A DNA stretch of 64,000 nucleotides from Avibacterium volantium_A (GCF_049366555.1 NZ_JBMMGT010000002.1:51478-115477), one strand, 5' to 3'; shown: positions 17,235-26,473, numbered from the stretch's first letter. Notes: generated from the letters alone by a model not told the origin. Numbers and translations: made by a program.

Positions 17235-17840
17235 ATGAGCAAGCAAATCGAAACCCACCCATTTCCTGCGATATTGCCACCGCATGCCACAGTGATGATG
17301 ATGGGAAGTTTTCCCCCTAAGGCGGAAAAACGCTGTATGGAATTTCATTATCCCAATTTTCAAAATGATATGTGGCGTGTGTATGGCGAAGTGTTTTTCG
17401 GGCGTGCAGATTATTTTCAAGTGCCAAATGAAAAACGCTTTGATCCCGCACGAATTAAGGATTTTTTATGGCAAAAGGGCATTGCATTATGTCCAACGGT
17501 GCGCAAAGCCATTCGGGAGCAAGATAATGCTTCAGATAAATTTTTGAAAGTGGTGGAAAGCGTAAATCTTAGCGAAGTGCTGCCCCAAGTGCCGCAATGC
17601 CACTGGATTTTCACCACAGGGGGCAAAGCCACTGAGATTTTGCTTTCTCTATTGCCTGAAAAGTCAAAGCACCGAAAACCAACAGCTTTATCTCTTACCC
17701 TTATCCCGATTTTTCGCTCAATTTATATCGCCTGCCGTCCACTTCAAGGGCTTATCCACTTGCCTTTGACAAAAAAGTGGCGGCCTATCGGACATTTTTT
17801 GAAATGGTGGGATTGGTTTAAAAAGGATTTGTCTGGTTAA
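17235..17840 (+). pseudogene. Uracil-DNA-glycosylase-superfamily gene with a frameshift
   Basis: The N-terminal two thirds look like a uracil-DNA-glycosylase-superfamily protein: MMMGSFPPKAEKRCMEFHYP and NFQNDMWRVYGEVFF are the substrate-pocket region, with WIFTTGGKATEILL near residue 130. After about residue 141 the frame turns into unrelated sequence. In the +2 frame of the same DNA the expected end appears (SYPYPDFSLNLYRLPSTSRAYPL...), stopping at 17819-17821. Adding one base to the four A at 17659-17662 would restore one continuous protein. So either a real frameshift inactivates the gene, or an A was lost in sequencing or assembly. The intact protein would remove uracil or a related base from DNA. 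Confidence 0.75.
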
Positions 17841-17924
17841 CTTAAGAATTGGGGCATTATGCTAATTTTTTATAGAAATCCCACCGCACTTTGTTTTTAC
17901 TATCTCATAAAACACTGATAAAAG

Positions 17925-17949
17925 AAAAGCAGATCAATGATCTGCTTTT
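17925..17949. terminator. Bidirectional terminator
   Basis: AAAAGCAGATCA and TGATCTGCTTTT form a perfect stem with flanking A and T runs, between two convergent genes (glycosylase-like and permease). Confidence 0.88.
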
Positions 17950-17957
17950 TATATAAA

Positions 17958-19364
17958 TTAGAATTCAAAATTTATCAGCACTTTAATTGCCCAAATAAAG
18001 AGTAATGCGAACAGCGCTATGAGGGCTTTTTCGCCGTGATTTAGGTTGAATTTACCTTGTGCTTGGTGGCGAGAGTAGAGGAATAGGGCGATGCCCGGAA
18101 CGTATAATGCTACGGAAATTAATAAGTAATCTAAGCCTGCGGCGTATAAAATCCATAATCCGTAAAGAGTAGCCATTAGCCCTGTAAATTTAATATACCA
18201 AGCGCTTTGTTGCTGGAAAGATAGTTTGAGCAAGTAAGCACCGATCAGTAAATAAGGCACAAGGATCATTGAGGTTGAAATAAGCAGTAATGCTTCATAG
18301 GTTTTGCCGGTAAGCAGCACAAGGAATAAACAAAGTTGCACAACAAGACCAGTGAACCATAAAGAATTAATCGGCACATCATTACGATTGAGTTTGTTAA
18401 GAATTTGTGGGAATGCGCCATTTTTTGCACCGCGATAAGGTACTTCAGCGGAATACATTGTCCAACTGATATAAGAGGCGAGTACGGAAACGATTAAACA
18501 TATCGTAATTAAAATTTTGCCGCTTTTACCGATCATTAACTCTAGTAAACCAGCCATTGAAGGGTTTGCCATTTGTGCGATGGTTTCTCGTGGCAAAATG
18601 CCTAAAGAAAGCACGGTAATTGCTACATAAAGCACTAGTGCGATGATAATACCTAATACGGTGGCAAGTCCCACATCAGTGCGTTTTTTGGCGTGAGCAG
18701 AAAGCACGGCAGCACCTTCGACTCCAGTAAATACCCAAAGGGTAATGAGCATTGTGTTTTTGACTTGATCGGCAACATTATTGTTTAAATCGCTCGCTTT
18801 CGGATTTAAATTAAAGGTATCTGGTGAGAAAAACCAAAGAGCGAGAGCGATGAATAAAATGAGTGGAAACACTTTTACAATGGTGGCGACTAAATTAACG
18901 GAGGCCGCTTCTTTCACTCCTTTGGCAATTAAAATATGTACTAGCCACACTACTAGCGATGACCCAATGAATGCGGCAAGTGTATTTCCTTGTCCAAAAA
19001 TCACCGTATTTTCAGTGTCTGTAAAAGTTCCGATGCCTTCAAAGGCGACCACTAGATAGCCTACAATCCCAATGGTAGCGCATAGCCAGTACCCCCAGGC
19101 TGAAAGAAATCCCATTAAATCGCCAAAGCCTTCGCGTGCGTAGGTGTAAATTCCACCGTCTAATTCAGGTTTAAGGCGAGAGATAAAAAAGAAAGAGAGC
19201 CCAAGAAAAATAATCCCTACTCCCGTGATAAGCCAGCCGATAAGTAAGGCTTCAGAGCCTGCAACGGCAGCCATATTTTGCGGTAAACTGGAAATGCCCG
19301 AGCCAATCATCGAGCTTAACACTAAGGCTGTGAGTGAAATTAAACCAATTTTTTTATTTGACAT
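17958..19364 (-). CDS. APC-superfamily amino-acid permease/antiporter
   Basis: About 468 residues with twelve hydrophobic helices of the basic amino acid/polyamine antiporter group (ArcD-like). The first helix has SSMIGSGISSLP, the Gly-rich substrate loop of APC carriers; LKPELDGGIYTYARE and TGVEGAAVLSAHAKKRTDVG are further family motifs. I start at MSNKKIGLISL (19364); the longer open frame to 19490 lies inside the upstream gene. It sits 23 bases behind a homocysteine methyltransferase gene in the same orientation, a pairing like E. coli mmuP-mmuM. The substrate could therefore be S-methylmethionine, though sequence style suggests basic amino acids. Confidence 0.82.
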   Translation of the reverse strand: MSNKKIGLISLTALVLSSMIGSGISSLPQNMAAVAGSEALLIGWLITGVGIIFLGLSFFFISRLKPELDGGIYTYAREGFGDLMGFLSAWGYWLCATIGIVGYLVVAFEGIGTFTDTENTVIFGQGNTLAAFIGSSLVVWLVHILIAKGVKEAASVNLVATIVKVFPLILFIALALWFFSPDTFNLNPKASDLNNNVADQVKNTMLITLWVFTGVEGAAVLSAHAKKRTDVGLATVLGIIIALVLYVAITVLSLGILPRETIAQMANPSMAGLLELMIGKSGKILITICLIVSVLASYISWTMYSAEVPYRGAKNGAFPQILNKLNRNDVPINSLWFTGLVVQLCLFLVLLTGKTYEALLLISTSMILVPYLLIGAYLLKLSFQQQSAWYIKFTGLMATLYGLWILYAAGLDYLLISVALYVPGIALFLYSRHQAQGKFNLNHGEKALIALFALLFIWAIKVLINFEF

Positions 19365-19387
19365 ATTACTGCTTTCCGATTTGTTTG

Positions 19388-20281
19388 TTATTTTTTGAAA
19401 TAGGCTGAAAGGGCGTGAATATGCTCTAAGCCAATGCCGCAACAACCACCAATGATACTTGCCCCCGCATTCTGCCATTTTTTCGCCCACGTTAAATAGG
19501 CTTGCGGATCAAGATCTTTACGCACTTCATCAAGCCCTTCATTTGCTGTAGCATCTTTGCTTTGTGGTGCGAATGCGTTGGCGTAAGCTCCAGTTTGAAT
19601 ATGCAGAGCTTGATGTTTTTGTAATGTTTGTTGGGTGATCACTAAGGCTTGTTCGATCACTTCAGGCTGGCAACAATTAAATAAAATGGCACTGACGCCC
19701 AATTCGATCATTTTTTCTACCGCACTTTGTACCGACTCACCAGAACGTAAAGTGGCTGGTTGGTTTGGATCTTCATCTTGTAAGGTAAAGGAAACCCAAA
19801 GCGGGCGATCGTCTGGCAATAAGGGTTTGATTGAAATCGGTTCAATAATGGCGCTTTGGGTTTCGCACAGCCAAAGATCCACATAAGGGGAAAGCCCGTT
19901 AATAATCGGCTGCGCTACCTCTTTCACACGTTCTGGGCGAAATAAATCGGGGCGGTATGAGCCAAATAATGGTGGCAATGAACCTGCAATTTTGACAGAT
20001 TTTCCACTATTTTGTACCGCACTTTTCGCCAAACGCCCTGCGAGATCCGCAAGCATTTTTCCATCGGCGACAAAACGTTGTTTCCCAATATGAAATGGAA
20101 CAACAGCATAGCTGTTGGTAGTGATCACTTCCGCGCCATTGGCGATAAAATCCTCGTGAATCTGCTGCACCGCTTGCGGTTTTTCATAAAGTGAAAGTGC
20201 CGACCATTCAGGTTGACGAAAAGGCGCGTTTAAACGCATTAATTCACGGCTCATTCCACCGTCAAGGATTGTGATTGTCAT
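19388..20281 (-). CDS. mmuM: Homocysteine S-methyltransferase (MmuM-like)
   Basis: A 297-residue zinc enzyme that methylates homocysteine to methionine, in this family usually with S-methylmethionine or S-adenosylmethionine as donor. ITILDGGMSREL at the start, NGAEVITTNSYAV, and the zinc cysteines in FNCCQPEVI (about residue 200) and GGCCGIG (about 280) are diagnostic. TAGGAAGCAAA precedes the ATG. It is probably transcribed with the downstream permease. An uptake-sequence hairpin upstream separates it from ychF. Confidence 0.88.
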   Translation of the reverse strand: MTITILDGGMSRELMRLNAPFRQPEWSALSLYEKPQAVQQIHEDFIANGAEVITTNSYAVVPFHIGKQRFVADGKMLADLAGRLAKSAVQNSGKSVKIAGSLPPLFGSYRPDLFRPERVKEVAQPIINGLSPYVDLWLCETQSAIIEPISIKPLLPDDRPLWVSFTLQDEDPNQPATLRSGESVQSAVEKMIELGVSAILFNCCQPEVIEQALVITQQTLQKHQALHIQTGAYANAFAPQSKDATANEGLDEVRKDLDPQAYLTWAKKWQNAGASIIGGCCGIGLEHIHALSAYFKK

Positions 20282-20323
20282 TTTGCTTCCTATGAATGTT
20301 CAAAAAATTTGTGATAAAAAAAT

Positions 20324-20346
20324 ACCGCACTTTTGTAAAGTGCGGT
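20324..20346 (-). terminator. Uptake-sequence pair, terminator of ychF
   Basis: ACCGCACTTTT and AAAGTGCGGT face each other; read leftward from ychF the hairpin is followed by seven T (A-run at 20316-20322). Confidence 0.85.
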
Positions 20347-20396
20347 GAGATTTTTCATTATTTTTTTAGATTAAAATGGAATAAGTTAGAAAAAAA

Positions 20397-21488
20397 TTAC
20401 ACATTAAAACGGAAGTGCATTACATCGCCATCTTGTACGATATAATCTTTTCCTTCTAAACGCCATTTACCCGCTTCTTTTGCGCCATTTTCGCCTTTGT
20501 ATTGAATGAAATCATCATAAGAAATCACTTCTGCGCGGATAAAGCCTTTTTCAAAATCCGTGTGAATGACGGCAGCGGCTTTGGGTGCTGTTGCGCCTAC
20601 GGAAACTGTCCACGCGCGCACTTCTTTTACACCAGCGGTGAAGTAGGTTTGTAAGTTTAATAAGGCATAACCTGCGCGGATTACGCGGTTTAAACCTGGT
20701 TCTTCAATGCCAAGATCTTGCAAGAATTCTACTTTTTCTTCATCGTCAAGTTCAGCGATTTCCGATTCAATCGCCGCACACACAGGCACAACCACCGCCC
20801 CTTCTTTTTCTGCAATTTCACGCACGCGATCCAAATAAGGGTTATTTTCAAAACCGTCTTCGTTTACGTTAGCGATATACATTGTCGGTTTTAAGGTTAA
20901 GAAGTTATAGCTTTTAATGGCGTGTAATTCGTCTTTGTCTAAATCTACTGAGCGAATCATTCCCGCATTTTCTAACACTGGGAGAATTTTTTCCATTACG
21001 CTTAATTCAAATTTCGCCTCTTTATCCCCACCTTTGGCACGTTTTTGTAAACGCTGAATGGCTCGCTCACAGCTATCTAAATCAGCCAGGGCAAGCTCGG
21101 TGTTGATGGTATCGATGTCTTCAGCAGGATCAATTTTGCCTGCAACGTGGACGATGTCGTCATTTTCAAAACAACGCACAACGTGGCCGATGGCATCAGT
21201 TTCACGAATGTTCGCAAGGAATTTGTTACCTAACCCCTCGCCTTTACTCGCCCCTGCCACAAGCCCCGCAATATCCACAAATTCCATTGTGGTCGGTAAC
21301 ACTCGTTCAGGTTTGACAATTTCCGCTAATGCGTCCAGACGCGGATCTGGCATTGGCACAACGCCGGTGTTTGGTTCGATAGTACAAAACGGATAGTTTG
21401 CCGCTTCAATACCTGCTTTTGTTAATGCATTAAAAAGGGTGGATTTACCCACGTTTGGTAAGCCCACGATACCACATTTGAATCCCAT
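20397..21488 (-). CDS. ychF: Ribosome-binding ATPase YchF (OLA1 family)
   Basis: 363 residues, full length for YchF. FKCGIVGLPNVGKSTLFNAL is the P-loop; MEFVDIAGLVAGASKGEGLG is the switch region; the C-terminal TGS-like domain ends KDYIVQDGDVMHFRFNV. YchF binds the 70S ribosome and hydrolyses ATP rather than GTP, with roles in translation stress and redox response. It follows pth by 42 bases, the usual gammaproteobacterial order, and probably shares its transcript. Confidence 0.97.
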   Translation of the reverse strand: MGFKCGIVGLPNVGKSTLFNALTKAGIEAANYPFCTIEPNTGVVPMPDPRLDALAEIVKPERVLPTTMEFVDIAGLVAGASKGEGLGNKFLANIRETDAIGHVVRCFENDDIVHVAGKIDPAEDIDTINTELALADLDSCERAIQRLQKRAKGGDKEAKFELSVMEKILPVLENAGMIRSVDLDKDELHAIKSYNFLTLKPTMYIANVNEDGFENNPYLDRVREIAEKEGAVVVPVCAAIESEIAELDDEEKVEFLQDLGIEEPGLNRVIRAGYALLNLQTYFTAGVKEVRAWTVSVGATAPKAAAVIHTDFEKGFIRAEVISYDDFIQYKGENGAKEAGKWRLEGKDYIVQDGDVMHFRFNV

Positions 21489-21530
21489 AGTGTTTCCTTA
21501 ATTGTGTTATGCTTTAAAACGTTGAGTGTT

Positions 21531-22115
21531 TTACGCTTTAAAGCTATTGAGTCGATTTGTTGCTTTTGTAATGCCTTCTTTGATGAGAATTTCCACGCAC
21601 TCAGCGGCTTCATCTAAGGCTTTGTCAATCAGTTGCCAATCGCTTGGCGAAGGTTTGCCTAGCACATAGGCAGAAACCAGATTTTTATCACCGGGGTGTC
21701 CAATGCCTACACGCAGACGGTAGAAATTTTTATTATTACCCAACTGAGCAATGCTATCACGCAAACCGTTATGCCCACCGTGTCCGCCCCCTTGTTTAAT
21801 TTTGGCAACACCAGGTGAGAGATCAAGCTCATCGTGAATAATCAGAATTTCTTCAGGTTTAATGCGGTAAAAATTGGCTAATGCACTGACCGCTTTACCG
21901 CTTAAATTCATAAAGGTGGTAGGAACGAGAAAACGAATTTCTTCGCCAAAAATCACCGCTCTTGCCGTTTTACCGAAAAATTTACTTTCTTCTTTTAGTT
22001 GAAAATTAAATTGACGAGCAAGGCGATCAATCACCCATTCCCCTGCATTATGGCGCGTGTCGACATATTTATCGCCGGGGTTAGCCAGCCCAACAATGAG
22101 TTTAATTTCTGACAT
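21531..22115 (-). CDS. pth: Peptidyl-tRNA hydrolase
   Basis: 194 residues, standard Pth. It releases tRNA from peptidyl-tRNA that has dropped off ribosomes. KLIVGLANPGDKYVDTRHNAG contains the catalytic histidine (RHNAG); FMNLSGKAV, IHDELDLSPG (catalytic Asp) and GGGHGGHNGLRD are all conserved. It heads the pth-ychF unit. Confidence 0.97.
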   Translation of the reverse strand: MSEIKLIVGLANPGDKYVDTRHNAGEWVIDRLARQFNFQLKEESKFFGKTARAVIFGEEIRFLVPTTFMNLSGKAVSALANFYRIKPEEILIIHDELDLSPGVAKIKQGGGHGGHNGLRDSIAQLGNNKNFYRLRVGIGHPGDKNLVSAYVLGKPSPSDWQLIDKALDEAAECVEILIKEGITKATNRLNSFKA

Positions 22116-22165
22116 ACTTTCTTTAACAGGACAAAAAATAGTGGGCTATTGTAGCGAAAAAACAG

Positions 22166-22582
22166 CTACAACGCCAACACCAATACACCACTCAAAATTA
22201 AAATTGAACCAATGATGAGTTTTAAGCTGATCGGTTCACCTAATAGCACCACGCCTAGCACAATGGCGATGACGACACTCAGTTTATCAATCGGGGCAAC
22301 CCAAGAGGCAGGGGCAAGTTGTAAGGCGCGGTAGTAACAGAGCCAAGAAAGCCCAGTGGCAACGCCAGATAATAGCAGGAAAATAAAGGGGTTGGTGGCG
22401 ATATGTTGGGGCAGTTGCCATTCGTTGCGCAGAGTAATAATGCCGCCAGCGACCGCAAGTACCACAATGGTGCGGATAAATGTCGCAAGGTTGCTGTTAA
22501 TGCCTTCCACGCCGAGCTTGCCTAAAATGGCAGTTAGCCCAGCGAAAAATGCTGATCCAATGGCGAAAATGACCCAATTCAT
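22166..22582 (-). CDS. EamA/DMT-family small membrane transporter
   Basis: 138 residues with four or five hydrophobic helices, equal to a single EamA repeat rather than the usual two, so it probably works as a dimer. Motifs include GSAFFAGLTAILGKLGVEG, RTIVVLAVAG and GLSWLCYYRALQLAPASWVAPIDKLSVV, the EamA core. The substrate is unknown. It is immediately upstream of pth in the same orientation, with 50 bases between. Confidence 0.8.
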   Translation of the reverse strand: MNWVIFAIGSAFFAGLTAILGKLGVEGINSNLATFIRTIVVLAVAGGIITLRNEWQLPQHIATNPFIFLLLSGVATGLSWLCYYRALQLAPASWVAPIDKLSVVIAIVLGVVLLGEPISLKLIIGSILILSGVLVLAL

Positions 22583-22636
22583 CGTTTTTCCTTATTTTTT
22601 CGTGTGTTTATCACCGCACTTTTGTTTGATATTCGC

Positions 22637-22642
22637 TATAAT
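22637..22642 (+). promoter_or_regulatory. Probable -10 of the ratA operon
   Basis: TATAAT in the divergent region between the EamA gene and ratA, about 41 bases before the ratA start. The -35 is weak. Confidence 0.45.
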
Positions 22643-22682
22643 AGCAAAGTTTTTTTAGAGAAAAATACTAAGTATAAATAAA

Positions 22683-23114
22683 ATGCCAAGTGTTAATCAA
22701 AGCGCCTTAGTGCCTTACAGTGCCAAACAAATGTATGATTTGGTGAATAATTATGAACGCTATCCTGAGTTTGTGCCGGGCTGCGTGGAAAGTCGAACCC
22801 TAAGCCGTCAGCAAAATCAGCTCACGGCAGAATTGGTGATCAGCAAAGCAGGTATTCGCCAGCGTTTTACCACGCAAAATACAATGGTGGAAAATCAGCG
22901 TATTCAAATGCAGTTGGTGGAAGGGCCTTTCAAGTTTTTACAAGGGGAATGGCAGTTTGTGGAAATTGATGAGCAGTGCTGCAAAATTGCCTTAAAACTG
23001 GATTTTGAATTTTCTAATCCGATTATTGCAATGGCATTCGGGCAGATTTTTACCCATCTTACCAGCAAAATGATCGATGCGTTCAAGCAACGCGCTAAGG
23101 AGGTTTACGCCTAA
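22683..23114 (+). CDS. ratA: RatA/COQ10-type START-domain protein
   Basis: 143 residues of the polyketide-cyclase/COQ10 START-like family. LVPYSAKQMYDLVNNYERYPEFVPGC is diagnostic. In E. coli the ortholog RatA (YfjG) was reported to bind 50S subunits and block 70S formation when overproduced; in mitochondria the family binds ubiquinone, so a quinone role is an alternative. Its stop overlaps the rnfH start by one base, the normal ratA-rnfH order. Confidence 0.88.
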   Translation: MPSVNQSALVPYSAKQMYDLVNNYERYPEFVPGCVESRTLSRQQNQLTAELVISKAGIRQRFTTQNTMVENQRIQMQLVEGPFKFLQGEWQFVEIDEQCCKIALKLDFEFSNPIIAMAFGQIFTHLTSKMIDAFKQRAKEVYA

Positions 23115-23524
23115 TGTCCAAATTAAAAATTGAAATTGCTTATGCCTTGCCTGATCGTTATTTTTTGAAAACCTTGCATATGGAGCAAGGCACAACGGTG
23201 CAAACGGCGATTTTGCAATCGGGTATTTTGCATCAATTTAGTGAAATTGATTTACGCGAAAATAAAATTGGCATTTTTAGCCGCCCTGCGAAGCTCACCG
23301 ATGTGCTAGAAAATGGCGATCGCATTGAGATTTATCGCCCTTTATTGGCTGATCCTAAAGAAATCCGTCGTAAGCGTGCAGCACAGCAGCTGCAAGAACA
23401 GCAAGCGCAAAAGCAAGCTGAAAAAGAAGCGAAAAAACGCGCAAAACAATTAGCCCAAGATCAACAATCTGTATCCCAATTGGCAACACCATCTTCAACT
23501 CAAGAGGAACAAGGCGATGATTAA
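23114..23524 (+). CDS. rnfH: RnfH family protein (RatB)
   Basis: 136 residues. The first about 90 form a ubiquitin-like/MoaD-type fold (KIEIAYALPDRYFLKTLHME, FSEIDLRENKIGIFSR, LENGDRIEIYRPLLADPKEIRRKRA). The rest is a charged, glutamine- and alanine-rich coiled tail that is longer than in most relatives. Function unknown; the name comes from linkage to rnf genes in some species. It overlaps the next gene by eight bases. Confidence 0.88.
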   Translation: MSKLKIEIAYALPDRYFLKTLHMEQGTTVQTAILQSGILHQFSEIDLRENKIGIFSRPAKLTDVLENGDRIEIYRPLLADPKEIRRKRAAQQLQEQQAQKQAEKEAKKRAKQLAQDQQSVSQLATPSSTQEEQGDD

Positions 23525-24713
23525 ATTTTGTTTACCCGATCACATTAGCCCAGAACAATTTTTGCAAGAATATTGGCAAAAGAAACCCTTATTAATTCGC
23601 AACGGTCTGCCACAAATTGTCGGGCAGTTTGAGCCAGAAGATATTATTGAACTGGCACAAGGCGAAGAAGTTACCGCTCGCCTCATCAAACAGCATAGTG
23701 ATGAAAATTGGGAACTCAAAGTTAGCCCGCTGGTAGAACAAGATTTTGCTGATGTGCCAACACAATGGACGGTGCTAGTGCAAAATATGGAACAATGGTC
23801 GCCAGAATTAGGTCAGCTTTGGAACGCGTTTGGGTTTATTCCGCAATGGCAACGGGACGATATTATGGTGTCTTACGCGCCGCAAGGTGGCTCAGTAGGG
23901 CGACATTATGATGAATATGACGTGTTCCTTGTGCAAGGCTACGGACATCGCCGTTGGCAGCTTGGCAAATGGTGCGATCCAACTACCGAGTTCAAACCGA
24001 ACCAGCCGATCCGTATTTTTGATGATATGGGCGAATTGGTGCTTAATGAAGTGCTTGCACCCGGTGATGTGCTTTATGTGCCTTCGCGTTTAGCTCATTA
24101 TGGTGTGGCGCAAGATGATTGTCTGACGTTCTCTTTCGGCTTACGTTATCCTAATTTAGCGGACATTTTTGAAAATGTGGGCAAAGCCTTTAATCAACCG
24201 AATTTAGAATTGGATCTAAGCGAATTTTTAATTCCACTGCGCCTTAGCCCATATCTTCAACCTACAGGTTTATTGGCACAGCAAAATATCGCCACCATTA
24301 AGCAACAATTTCTTGCCAGCCTTGCGGAAAGTCCGCAATTTGACGCTTTATTTAAACAAGCCTTAGCAACAACAGTAAGTAGCAGACGTTACGAATTATT
24401 ACCAACGGAAGGGGGGTACGATCCTGACGAAGTGCGGTCGCTTTTGGAGGAAGATTGTTTGCTTTCACAAGATAATAATTGCAAATTGCTTTACACCGAG
24501 TATCCGCTGCGTATTTATGCCAACGGCGAATGGCTTGATGAACTCAATCCCCTTGAAGCACAAATTTTAAAACGTTTAGCAGATGGCGAAAGTCTTGGCT
24601 TAGGCGATTTGCAAGCCTTAATGCTTGACGTGCAAGATAAAGAAAGCGTAATGGAATTATTGTTAGACAGCCTATGCAACTGGCTTGATGATGGCTGGGT
24701 ATTGTTGGATTAA
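23517..24713 (+). CDS. roxA: Ribosomal oxygenase (YcfD/RoxA), L16 arginine hydroxylase
   Basis: 398 residues, a JmjC-fold 2-oxoglutarate/Fe(II) oxygenase. Iron ligands His130 and Asp132 are in GRHYDEYDVFLVQG, and His194 is in RLAHYG. FLQEYWQKKPLLIRNG at the start is family-typical. In E. coli YcfD hydroxylates an arginine of ribosomal protein L16 (uL16). A C-terminal winged-helix region follows after residue 300. It overlaps rnfH and is followed two bases later by xseA, so four genes form one tight operon. Confidence 0.9.
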   Translation: MIKFCLPDHISPEQFLQEYWQKKPLLIRNGLPQIVGQFEPEDIIELAQGEEVTARLIKQHSDENWELKVSPLVEQDFADVPTQWTVLVQNMEQWSPELGQLWNAFGFIPQWQRDDIMVSYAPQGGSVGRHYDEYDVFLVQGYGHRRWQLGKWCDPTTEFKPNQPIRIFDDMGELVLNEVLAPGDVLYVPSRLAHYGVAQDDCLTFSFGLRYPNLADIFENVGKAFNQPNLELDLSEFLIPLRLSPYLQPTGLLAQQNIATIKQQFLASLAESPQFDALFKQALATTVSSRRYELLPTEGGYDPDEVRSLLEEDCLLSQDNNCKLLYTEYPLRIYANGEWLDELNPLEAQILKRLADGESLGLGDLQALMLDVQDKESVMELLLDSLCNWLDDGWVLLD

Positions 24714-24715
24714 AA

Positions 24716-26269
24716 ATGGAAAATAGTGCGATTTATTCCGTTTCACAGCTCAACCAGCAGGCTCGCCAATTATTGGAAAGTCAGCTTGGGCTAGTGTGGC
24801 TCACGGGGGAAATTTCCAATTTCACCCAACCTGTTTCGGGGCATTGGTATCTCACCTTGAAAGATGAAAATGCCCAAGTGCGTTGCGCAATGTTCCGAAT
24901 GAAAAATCTGCGCGTGCCGTTTCGTCCGCAAAATGGAATGCAAGTGTTGGTGCGTGCCAGTGTGAGTTTATACGAGCCACGCGGTGATTATCAGCTGATT
25001 ATCGACAGTATGCACCCTGCAGGTGAGGGCTTGTTGCAGCAGCAATTTGAAGCTTTGAAAATGAAATTGGCAGCGGAAGGATTGTTTGCGCAAAATCTGA
25101 AAAAAAATCTACCGCACTTTAGCCGCAAAGTGGGCGTGATAACTTCACCAACAGGGGCGGCGTTGCAAGATATTTTGCATATTTTACAGCGGCGCGATCC
25201 GAGCCTGAATGTGGTGATTTATCCCACCGCCGTGCAAGGCAAAGAGGCCACCGATGAAATTGTACAAATGATCGAACTGGCCAACCGCCGTCAAGAAGTG
25301 GACGTGCTTATTGTGGGACGCGGTGGCGGTTCGCTAGAAGATTTATGGTGTTTCAATGAAGAAGCGGTGGCGCGTGCGATTTTTAATTCTGTGATCCCCG
25401 TGATCAGTGCAGTGGGACACGAAACCGATGTTACCATTGCCGATTTTGTGGCCGATGTGCGTGCGCCCACGCCCTCTGCGGCGGCAGAATTAGTGAGCCG
25501 TGATCAGCAAGAATTATTGCAACAGCTTAACTATAAACGTCAGCGTTTAGAAATGGCGTTAGATCGTCTATTTAATGAAAAAAGCCAAGCCTTAAATCAG
25601 CTTGTATGGCGTTTGCAAAATCGTCATCCGCAAATTCAACTTAATCAACAAAAAGCCCAGCTAGAACAGCTTGCTTACCGTTTGCAGTTTGCAATGCAAC
25701 GGGCAGTGGAAAAATCGCAACAGAAAATTGCCGTGCAGCACCAGCGTTTGCATTTAGCAATGGAACGCAACCTTTCCGCGAAACAACAAGGATTACAGCA
25801 ACTTAGCCAACGCTTGCAAAATCGTCACCCACAAAAACAGCTTAATCAGCAAAAAGCCCAAATCCAACAACTAGGTTATGACTTAAGGCTGGCAATGCAG
25901 CATTATTTGGTAAAAAAACAGCAAAATTTCACCGCACTTAGTGAGCGGCTGAATAACAATCCGCTGCCGTACCGCCTACAAAAACAGGCGCAACATTTGC
26001 AACAATTAAAAGTGCGGTTGGATTTTAGCGCAGAAAAACAGCTGACAAATAAACAAGGGCGTTTTGCCACCTTGTGCCAACGCTTGGACGGATTAAGCCC
26101 GCTGAAAATTCTTTCCCGTGGTTATTCTATTTCTGAAAATGAGCAAGGCATTGCGATTACTGATTCTCATCAAGTGCAAGTGGGAGAGCGGGTGAAAACA
26201 CAGCTAATGAATGGAGTGATTTATAGCCGTGTTGAGCAAATCGAAAAACAAATCATCACTGAAAAATAA
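24716..26269 (+). CDS. xseA: Exodeoxyribonuclease VII large subunit, with expanded repeat region
   Basis: 517 residues. An OB-fold DNA-binding domain (LVWLTGEISNFTQPVSGHWYLTLKD) is followed by the nuclease domain (GVITSPTGAALQDIL, VIYPTAVQGKEA, IVGRGGGSLEDLWCFNEE, SAVGHETDVTIADFVADVRAPTPSAAAE) and a long coiled coil. Exo VII degrades single-stranded DNA with many small XseB subunits. The protein is longer than the usual 440-460 because the coiled coil holds an approximate tandem repeat: RLQNRHPQ-x-QLNQQKAQ occurs at 25610-25680 and again at 25810-25880. Three uptake sequences lie inside the gene. It is last of the ratA operon. Confidence 0.93.
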   Translation: MENSAIYSVSQLNQQARQLLESQLGLVWLTGEISNFTQPVSGHWYLTLKDENAQVRCAMFRMKNLRVPFRPQNGMQVLVRASVSLYEPRGDYQLIIDSMHPAGEGLLQQQFEALKMKLAAEGLFAQNLKKNLPHFSRKVGVITSPTGAALQDILHILQRRDPSLNVVIYPTAVQGKEATDEIVQMIELANRRQEVDVLIVGRGGGSLEDLWCFNEEAVARAIFNSVIPVISAVGHETDVTIADFVADVRAPTPSAAAELVSRDQQELLQQLNYKRQRLEMALDRLFNEKSQALNQLVWRLQNRHPQIQLNQQKAQLEQLAYRLQFAMQRAVEKSQQKIAVQHQRLHLAMERNLSAKQQGLQQLSQRLQNRHPQKQLNQQKAQIQQLGYDLRLAMQHYLVKKQQNFTALSERLNNNPLPYRLQKQAQHLQQLKVRLDFSAEKQLTNKQGRFATLCQRLDGLSPLKILSRGYSISENEQGIAITDSHQVQVGERVKTQLMNGVIYSRVEQIEKQIITEK

Positions 26270-26444
26270 GGATTCTGAGAATTTTTCTTGGTGGGAAAGA
26301 AAATCGGTTCTTTTTTGTAAAATAAATGAAAAAATAAAAATTTTAAATTTTTTTACGATTTTAGTTGTTTTTTTTTTTACAATGAGTAAGATTTATCTTG
26401 ATTTTATTGAGATAAAGCTAAACGAAAATATTTTATTCATATTT

Positions 26445-26473
26445 GTGGTTAAGGCAACTTAACCACTTTTTTT
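26445..26473 (+). terminator. Terminator downstream of xseA
   Basis: GTGGTTAAG (26445-26453) pairs with CTTAACCAC (26458-26466), followed by seven T. Confidence 0.9.

Noticed and set aside
26229..26462. 77-codon frame after xseA, partly hydrophobic, followed by a terminator
   Set aside because: It begins inside xseA, has no ribosome site, consists largely of A/T-driven Lys/Phe/Ile codons and resembles no family; the terminator is better explained as that of xseA.
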